Of a DNA stretch of 36,235 bases, positions 32,736 to 36,235 are shown piece by piece. Source of the stretch: Bacillota bacterium (GTDB lineage: Bacteria > Bacillota > Clostridia > Clostridiales > Clostridiaceae); assembly GCA_017861315.1 (NCBI GenBank), contig JAGFXP010000018.1, positions 1-36,235 of the forward strand, given 5' to 3'. Position 1 is the first letter of the stretch. Each line of letters starts with the position of its first letter. The translations under genes were made by a program, and so were the position numbers. The notes under the pieces were generated by a model. The model searched no databases. It was not told the DNA's origin and was given only the letters and a program-made list of their open reading frames with translations.

Positions 32736-35108
32736 CTACATATGCTCATGTGCAGTTCTGGAAATTATGGCATCCTGAACTTCACGTGAAAGGTTTACGA
32801 ACTGAGTGCTGTAGCCTGCAACTCTGACAAGGAGATCTCTGTACTGATCCGGATGTTCCTGTGCATCGTGAAGAAGTTCATTTGATATTGTGTTGAACTG
32901 AACATGGAATGCACCCAGAGAGAAGTATGAGCGAATCATCGACGACAGGTTCCTTATTCCCCTTTCTGACTTCAGCATTTCCGGTGACAGCCTGAGGTTT
33001 AGCAGCGTTCCGCCTGTGTGCACGTCGTGGTTCACTTTTGCTGCAGATTTCATTGCTGCGAGCGGAGAAATTATGTCTGATCCGGCAAATGGCGATACAC
33101 CTTCGGTCAGAGGCATTTTCGACTTTCTTCCGCATGGTGTGGCTCCAACTATCTTCCCTGCAGGAATGTAATTAGATATCCCCATGAATGCAGAGTTGAA
33201 GTTTGAGCCGAATATATCTCTGTGCTTTCTTGTTTCCCTGTAGTAGAAATCCGAAACCTCAACAGCTATGTCGTCAACGAATTTGTCGTCATTTCCGTAT
33301 TTGGGAACAGCAAGCGCTTTTTTCCTCACTTCCTCATAGCCTTCCCAGTTTGCGTTCATTGCTATGTCTAATTCTTCCATTGTAGTTGCTTTGTCCTCGA
33401 AAACGAGCTTCTTTATCACAGCCAGGGAGTTTGCAACGACGCCAAGGCCTATGCCCGTGAGTACGGGCCCAACGTTGTATACGGCTCCGCCCTTGCTGAG
33501 GTCCTTGCCCTTCTGCATGCATCCGTCGACGCATGTTGAAAGGAACGGTCTTGGAACCATCTCTGTATGGAGCTCCTGGGCAACAACTGATCCTATCACG
33601 GAATGCTTAACCAGGTATGCCAGCTGCTTGAGGAAGGCGTCTTTTACTTCATCGTAGGATTCGAATTCTGCAGCAGCCTTTACATCAATGCCGAACTTAT
33701 CTCCCGTCATCCTGCTCTTACCTTCGTTTATTGCATACTCAAGAGCTGAACCGAAATTCACGTTGACTGCCGATGTCCACTGTGCAGTCTTCCTGAAGTG
33801 CGGAACCACGCATCCGCAATTGTTCCAGTCCCTTGCATCTTCAGGTTCGTAGCCTGCCTGCAGAAGCATCTGAGCCCCTGCCTGATCATTGTGTATTGCA
33901 GGGAAGCCAGTTCCCAGTTTAACCAGTTTTGACACTGCATTCATGAATTCTTCAGGGCATCCCTGTGAGATCCTTACGCTCAAGCCAGGCTGATGAGTCT
34001 TGACGTCTGCCGTTGCCTTCAGCGCCATGTATGATATGTCGTTTGTGGCATCGCTCCCGTCTCTTTTTCTTCCGCCTACAGTAAGGTTCTGGAACTGGTT
34101 ATAGCCTGCAAAAAACTGCGCTGTGTTTGACGATATTGTCCACACCCATTCAGACAGCTTTATCCACAATGCTTCTATCAGTTCCTGTGCCTGATCCGTT
34201 GTTATTCTTCCGGCTTTCATGTCCGAATCGTAATACGGGAACATATACTGGTCGAATCTGCCCGGATTCAATGCCAGCGGATTTTCTGATATTACCCCGC
34301 CTAGCTGAACGAACCAGACAAACTGTATCGCTTCACGGAATGTCTCCGGAGGATTTGCAGGAACTTTTCTGCACACTCTTGCGATTTCCAGGAGTTCAGA
34401 TACCCTTGCCTGATCCTTTTCGATTTTCGACATTTCTTCTGCTTTGTCAGCATATCTGTTGGCAAATGCTATTATGCCCTCACATACTATGACCTGGGAT
34501 TTGTAGAATATTATTTTTTCCATATTCTCTAAGCTCGTCGGTTCAAGGCCTTTGAGTGCTTCTTCAGCTTCTTCCCTGATCTTAATATAACCTTTAGCAA
34601 ACAGGATATCCTGGTAGTCAGGCGTAATCTCTCCTACAGCCTGTCTCCATTTTGAATCGTTGTCAATTATGCCTGTATCTATCAATATTTTCGCTGTTTC
34701 TTCAGGGATTCTTTTGAGGAAATGTTCTTCAAGGGATTTGCCTTTCCAGTAAGGGAAAACTTCCTTGCGCAAAAATGTTCTCTGTTCTTCGGTTATTACG
34801 TAAGGATCCTGCGGTCTCTTGTCGAAATTGTCCATTTCCTTGTCTACCCATTTCCATGAGAACTCCGGAGTCAGTATTCCTGTCCTTCTGAATTTACCGG
34901 CTACGCCAACCACTGTTTCGTTCTCGTAAATATTAACAGGAAGCTCCTCGCAAGCCGCTTTGAATGCCAGTGCTCTTCTTATTGCCACAGGTTCGTCTTC
35001 GGCAGCTTTATGGGATTCTGTCCATATTCTAGCCCTTTCATAGCATACGTACGGCTTTGAGTTTACATATTCCAGTCTGGATTTTTCAATTCTCTCGGTT
35101 ATACTCAT
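32736..35108 (-). CDS. Glycyl radical enzyme of the PFL/dehydratase/decarboxylase superfamily, reaction unknown
   Basis: The 790-residue enzyme starts at ATG 35108 (GGAGATAAGTGAA upstream). The glycyl radical loop is VRVAGYSTQFVNLS with Gly765. The active-site cysteine candidate is Cys433 in DWNNCGCVVPHFRK; Cys431 is nearby. Known eliminases (glycerol, choline, hydroxyproline) and 4-hydroxyphenylacetate decarboxylase use C-x-E; here the residue is Val435. Pyruvate formate-lyase has a Cys-Cys pair, also absent. Other superfamily landmarks are KGGAVYNVGPVLTGIGLGVV and GRKSKMPLTEGVSPFAGSD. A dedicated activase with ferredoxin insert follows and a GntR/FCD regulator precedes. No small subunit gene (HpdC- or BssBC-like), microcompartment gene or transporter is near. 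The superfamily is certain; the substrate is not. Confidence 0.93.
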   Translation of the reverse strand: MSITERIEKSRLEYVNSKPYVCYERARIWTESHKAAEDEPVAIRRALAFKAACEELPVNIYENETVVGVAGKFRRTGILTPEFSWKWVDKEMDNFDKRPQDPYVITEEQRTFLRKEVFPYWKGKSLEEHFLKRIPEETAKILIDTGIIDNDSKWRQAVGEITPDYQDILFAKGYIKIREEAEEALKGLEPTSLENMEKIIFYKSQVIVCEGIIAFANRYADKAEEMSKIEKDQARVSELLEIARVCRKVPANPPETFREAIQFVWFVQLGGVISENPLALNPGRFDQYMFPYYDSDMKAGRITTDQAQELIEALWIKLSEWVWTISSNTAQFFAGYNQFQNLTVGGRKRDGSDATNDISYMALKATADVKTHQPGLSVRISQGCPEEFMNAVSKLVKLGTGFPAIHNDQAGAQMLLQAGYEPEDARDWNNCGCVVPHFRKTAQWTSAVNVNFGSALEYAINEGKSRMTGDKFGIDVKAAAEFESYDEVKDAFLKQLAYLVKHSVIGSVVAQELHTEMVPRPFLSTCVDGCMQKGKDLSKGGAVYNVGPVLTGIGLGVVANSLAVIKKLVFEDKATTMEELDIAMNANWEGYEEVRKKALAVPKYGNDDKFVDDIAVEVSDFYYRETRKHRDIFGSNFNSAFMGISNYIPAGKIVGATPCGRKSKMPLTEGVSPFAGSDIISPLAAMKSAAKVNHDVHTGGTLLNLRLSPEMLKSERGIRNLSSMIRSYFSLGAFHVQFNTISNELLHDAQEHPDQYRDLLVRVAGYSTQFVNLSREVQDAIISRTAHEHM

Positions 35109-35145
35109 TTCACTTATCTCCTTTAAAACGATTTCATTTAACATC

Positions 35146-35174
35146 ATTGTATACTGTATACACTTTTAAATCAA
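35146..35174 (-). promoter_or_regulatory. Promoter and operator of the glycyl radical enzyme operon
   Basis: TTGATT at 35174-35169 and TACAAT at 35151-35146 on the minus strand are 17 bases apart. A perfect palindrome, TGTATACTGTATACA (35148-35162), overlaps the -10 box and spacer. Its form (7+1+7, TGTAT ends) suits a GntR/FCD dimer. A bound regulator would block RNA polymerase, so repression is the simplest model. Confidence 0.7.
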
Positions 35175-35177
35175 TAA

Positions 35178-35200
35178 TAAAAAGCCCTGTAAAAGGCTCC
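35178..35200 (-). terminator. Short terminator after the GntR gene
   Basis: On the minus strand GAGCC pairs with GGCTT (one G-T pair) around an 8-base loop and is followed by TTTATTATT. The stem is short, so termination may be partial and some readthrough into the enzyme operon is possible. Confidence 0.5.
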
Positions 35201-35234
35201 TTATCATTTTGTTTTGTTATAGTTCTATTAGATT

Positions 35235-35927
35235 TTATCTGATGTTTTCGCTCAAATAATTGACAAGCTGATTAGAGGCGTGCTGCAGATGCTTTACTGT
35301 AGCCTCAACAGCATGCTCCACGTCTTTTCTTCTGTAAGCATCAAGTATCTCATAATGCTCTTTTTGGGATCTTTCCTCATAATTCATTAGCTCCAGATAT
35401 ATTCTGATGTACCTGTTGACATTTATATGTAGGTTGTTTATCAGGGACAGGAGCTTAGGCCTTTCAGCCGGTGAATAAAGGCATGAATGGAATTCCCAGT
35501 TCAAATCTAGCCACCTTCCAGCATCAGTTGCTGTATCAATCTCCTTCAATATCCCCTCTGCCCTTTCCAGATCAGCTTCAGTGACTTTGTCTATTGAAAA
35601 CTTTACGGCACCAGTCTCAAGTATTTCCCTGATCTCATATATCTCTCTGGCTTCGCTGGCACTCAAAGTTGAAATGACAGCCTTTTTATTCGGATGAAGA
35701 GTCACAAGCCCCTCCGCCTCAAGCTGTTTGAGCGCCTCTCTCACGGGTATCCTGCTGGTTCCGAACTGCTCTGCAATTTCGGTCTGCCTGATTTGCTGGC
35801 CTCCTTTAAATTCGCCCTTGAATATGGCCCTACGCAGTATATCCGCAAGTATGGTCGGGGTTGCTTTCCTGTTCTTAAACTCATTGATTAGTTTATCTTC
35901 ATTTATGTTAACGATATCATTACTCAT
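35235..35927 (-). CDS. GntR-family transcriptional regulator, FadR/FCD subfamily
   Basis: The 230-residue protein has an N-terminal winged helix (about residues 20-80, TEIAEQFGTSRIPVREALKQ and LEAEGLVTLHPNKKAVIS) and an all-helical FCD ligand domain (about 90-220), where DLNWEFHSCLYSPAERPKLL carries family metal/ligand-site residues. FCD regulators sense small organic acids and usually repress nearby catabolic genes until the ligand binds. It lies directly upstream of the glycyl radical enzyme and both promoters carry a TGTAT-N5-ATACA element, so that operon is the likely target. ATG 35927 has no ribosome site, and the promoter sits so close that the mRNA may be leaderless. The effector is probably the enzyme's substrate or a product, by inference. 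Confidence 0.92.
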   Translation of the reverse strand: MSNDIVNINEDKLINEFKNRKATPTILADILRRAIFKGEFKGGQQIRQTEIAEQFGTSRIPVREALKQLEAEGLVTLHPNKKAVISTLSASEAREIYEIREILETGAVKFSIDKVTEADLERAEGILKEIDTATDAGRWLDLNWEFHSCLYSPAERPKLLSLINNLHINVNRYIRIYLELMNYEERSQKEHYEILDAYRRKDVEHAVEATVKHLQHASNQLVNYLSENIR

Positions 35928-35933
35928 AGTGAA

Positions 35934-35963
35934 ATTGTATATTTAATACAGTTCATATGTCAA
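35934..35963 (-). promoter_or_regulatory. Promoter and operator of the GntR gene
   Basis: TTGACA at 35963-35958 and TACAAT at 35939-35934 on the minus strand are 18 bases apart; TATACA at 16 bases is an alternative -10. The element TGTATATTTAATACA (35936-35950) overlaps the -10 box and matches the ends of the enzyme operator. Only six bases separate the -10 box from the ATG, so the predicted start falls on or next to it. Confidence 0.68.
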
Positions 35964-35981
35964 GCTTTGATTGGATTGATT

Positions 35982-35996
35982 GGGACGGTTCATCAG
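35982..35996 (+). repeat. GGGACGGTTCATCAG repeat, copy 3
   Basis: Fifteen bases identical to copies 1 and 2, preceded by ATT instead of TTG-G. It lies 18 bases upstream of the GntR -35 box, so copies 2 and 3 bracket the glycyl radical locus. Confidence 0.8.
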
Positions 35997-36047
35997 CGGT
36001 TGAAGTTGGAGGTTTCAGCAGAACGAGGGGATTTCAGCTTTTACAGG

Positions 36048-36100
36048 CCGCAAAATGGCAAGCCCTGCGGTTTGACGCCGCGGAGCTTGCCATTTTGCGG
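36048..36100. repeat. Large near-perfect hairpin
   Basis: A perfect 16-bp outer stem (CCGCAAAATGGCAAGC / GCTTGCCATTTTGCGG), one mismatch, then a 6-bp inner stem (CTGCGG / CCGCGG with one G-T pair) and a 7-base loop. No T-run follows on either strand. It does not look like a standard terminator and may be a mobile repeat or structured RNA. Confidence 0.8.
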
Positions 36101-36120
36101 AACATTCTTTCAGACATGTC

Positions 36121-36167
36121 AAAAAGGGCGGACTCAGCCCCATATAGTATGAACGCCCGTTTTTTTA
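36121..36167 (-). terminator. Terminator of the gene at the right edge
   Basis: GGGCG and CGCCC arms enclose a 23-base loop. T-runs flank the hairpin on both strands (CCGCCCTTTTT on the minus strand, CGTTTTTTT on the plus strand). It lies 18 bases past the stop at 36186. Confidence 0.55.
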
Positions 36168-36185
36168 CTTATACTTTCCGTTTCC

Positions 36186-36235
36186 TTATGTGACGCACAA
36201 GTTCCTGAACTCAGCCATGATATCCCTGTATTCCG
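36186..36235 (-). CDS. 3' end of an unidentified gene cut by the window edge
   Basis: Fifteen sense codons and a TAA stop read on the minus strand give the C-terminus EYRDIMAEFRNLCVT. A terminator-like hairpin follows at the expected distance, which supports a real gene end. Too little is visible to name a family. Confidence 0.45.
   Translation of the reverse strand, partial: EYRDIMAEFRNLCVT

Noticed and set aside
32736..35108. Pyruvate formate-lyase or 4-hydroxyphenylacetate decarboxylase identity
   Set aside because: It lacks the Cys-Cys pair of PFL and the C-x-E and small subunit of HPAD; only the superfamily can be claimed.
35957..36193. 78-codon plus-strand open frame near the right edge
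   Set aside because: It runs through the repeat copy, the large hairpin and the terminator and has no ribosome site; an artefact of palindromic DNA.
1..36235. CRISPR arrays, tRNA/rRNA genes, insertion sequences or prophage genes
   Set aside because: No regularly spaced repeats, cloverleaf-like segments, transposase or phage proteins were found in either strand.

Overview
The window comes from a low-to-moderate GC, Gram-positive anaerobe, most likely a member of the Clostridia or Tissierellia. The main signs are the rapZ-yvcK-whiA block, an ndoA-type mazEF next to acpS and nnr, a split transketolase, MinJ-like and CtpA proteins beside uvrBA, a rubredoxin-reductase-like flavoprotein and a glycyl radical enzyme. 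This placement is inferred from gene content only. Nearly all genes lie on the minus strand; the one clear plus-strand gene is the flavoprotein at 26708-27895.

Transcription runs from high to low coordinates. From right to left the regions are: (a) 36186-36235, the 3' tip of an unidentified gene and its terminator; (b) 31.7-36.1 kb, a GntR/FCD regulator, a glycyl radical enzyme and its radical-SAM activase, bracketed by copies of a GGGACGGTTCATCAG repeat; (c) 27.9-31.7 kb, a small SHOCT membrane protein and a five-gene operon (DegV, beta-carbonic anhydrase, PAP2 phosphatase, flavodoxin, YihY), ending at a terminator shared with the convergent flavoprotein; (d) 23.9-26.5 kb, acpS, nnr (NAD(P)HX repair) and mazEF; (e) 22.0-23.8 kb, split transketolase; (f) 19.0-21.9 kb, ftsE, ftsX and a coiled-coil M23 peptidase; (g) 11.6-19.0 kb, ctpA, a MinJ-like PDZ membrane protein, uvrB and uvrA; (h) 5.0-11.5 kb, FHA protein, RodA/FtsW, PbpA, an HD/OB nuclease, a YdjM-like membrane protein and uvrC; (i) 4.0-5.0 kb, murB; (j) 1-3.9 kb, rapZ, yvcK, whiA and a DRTGG/CBS regulator cut by the window edge.

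Regions (f) to (j) form a chromosomal core for envelope growth, division and nucleotide excision repair. The accessory-looking part is 31.4-36.2 kb. Its glycyl radical enzyme has the Gly-radical loop (Gly765) and a candidate thiyl Cys433, but valine replaces the glutamate of the usual C-x-E motif, so its reaction cannot be assigned. A 15-bp TGTAT-N5-ATACA element occurs once in the enzyme promoter and once in the regulator's own promoter. This suggests a locally autoregulated switch. The regulator's mRNA is predicted to be leaderless.

No rRNA, tRNA, CRISPR array, insertion sequence or riboswitch was recognised. No stretch longer than 300 bases lacks a gene. The longest gap (35928-36185) holds a promoter/operator, a repeat copy, a strong hairpin and a terminator.
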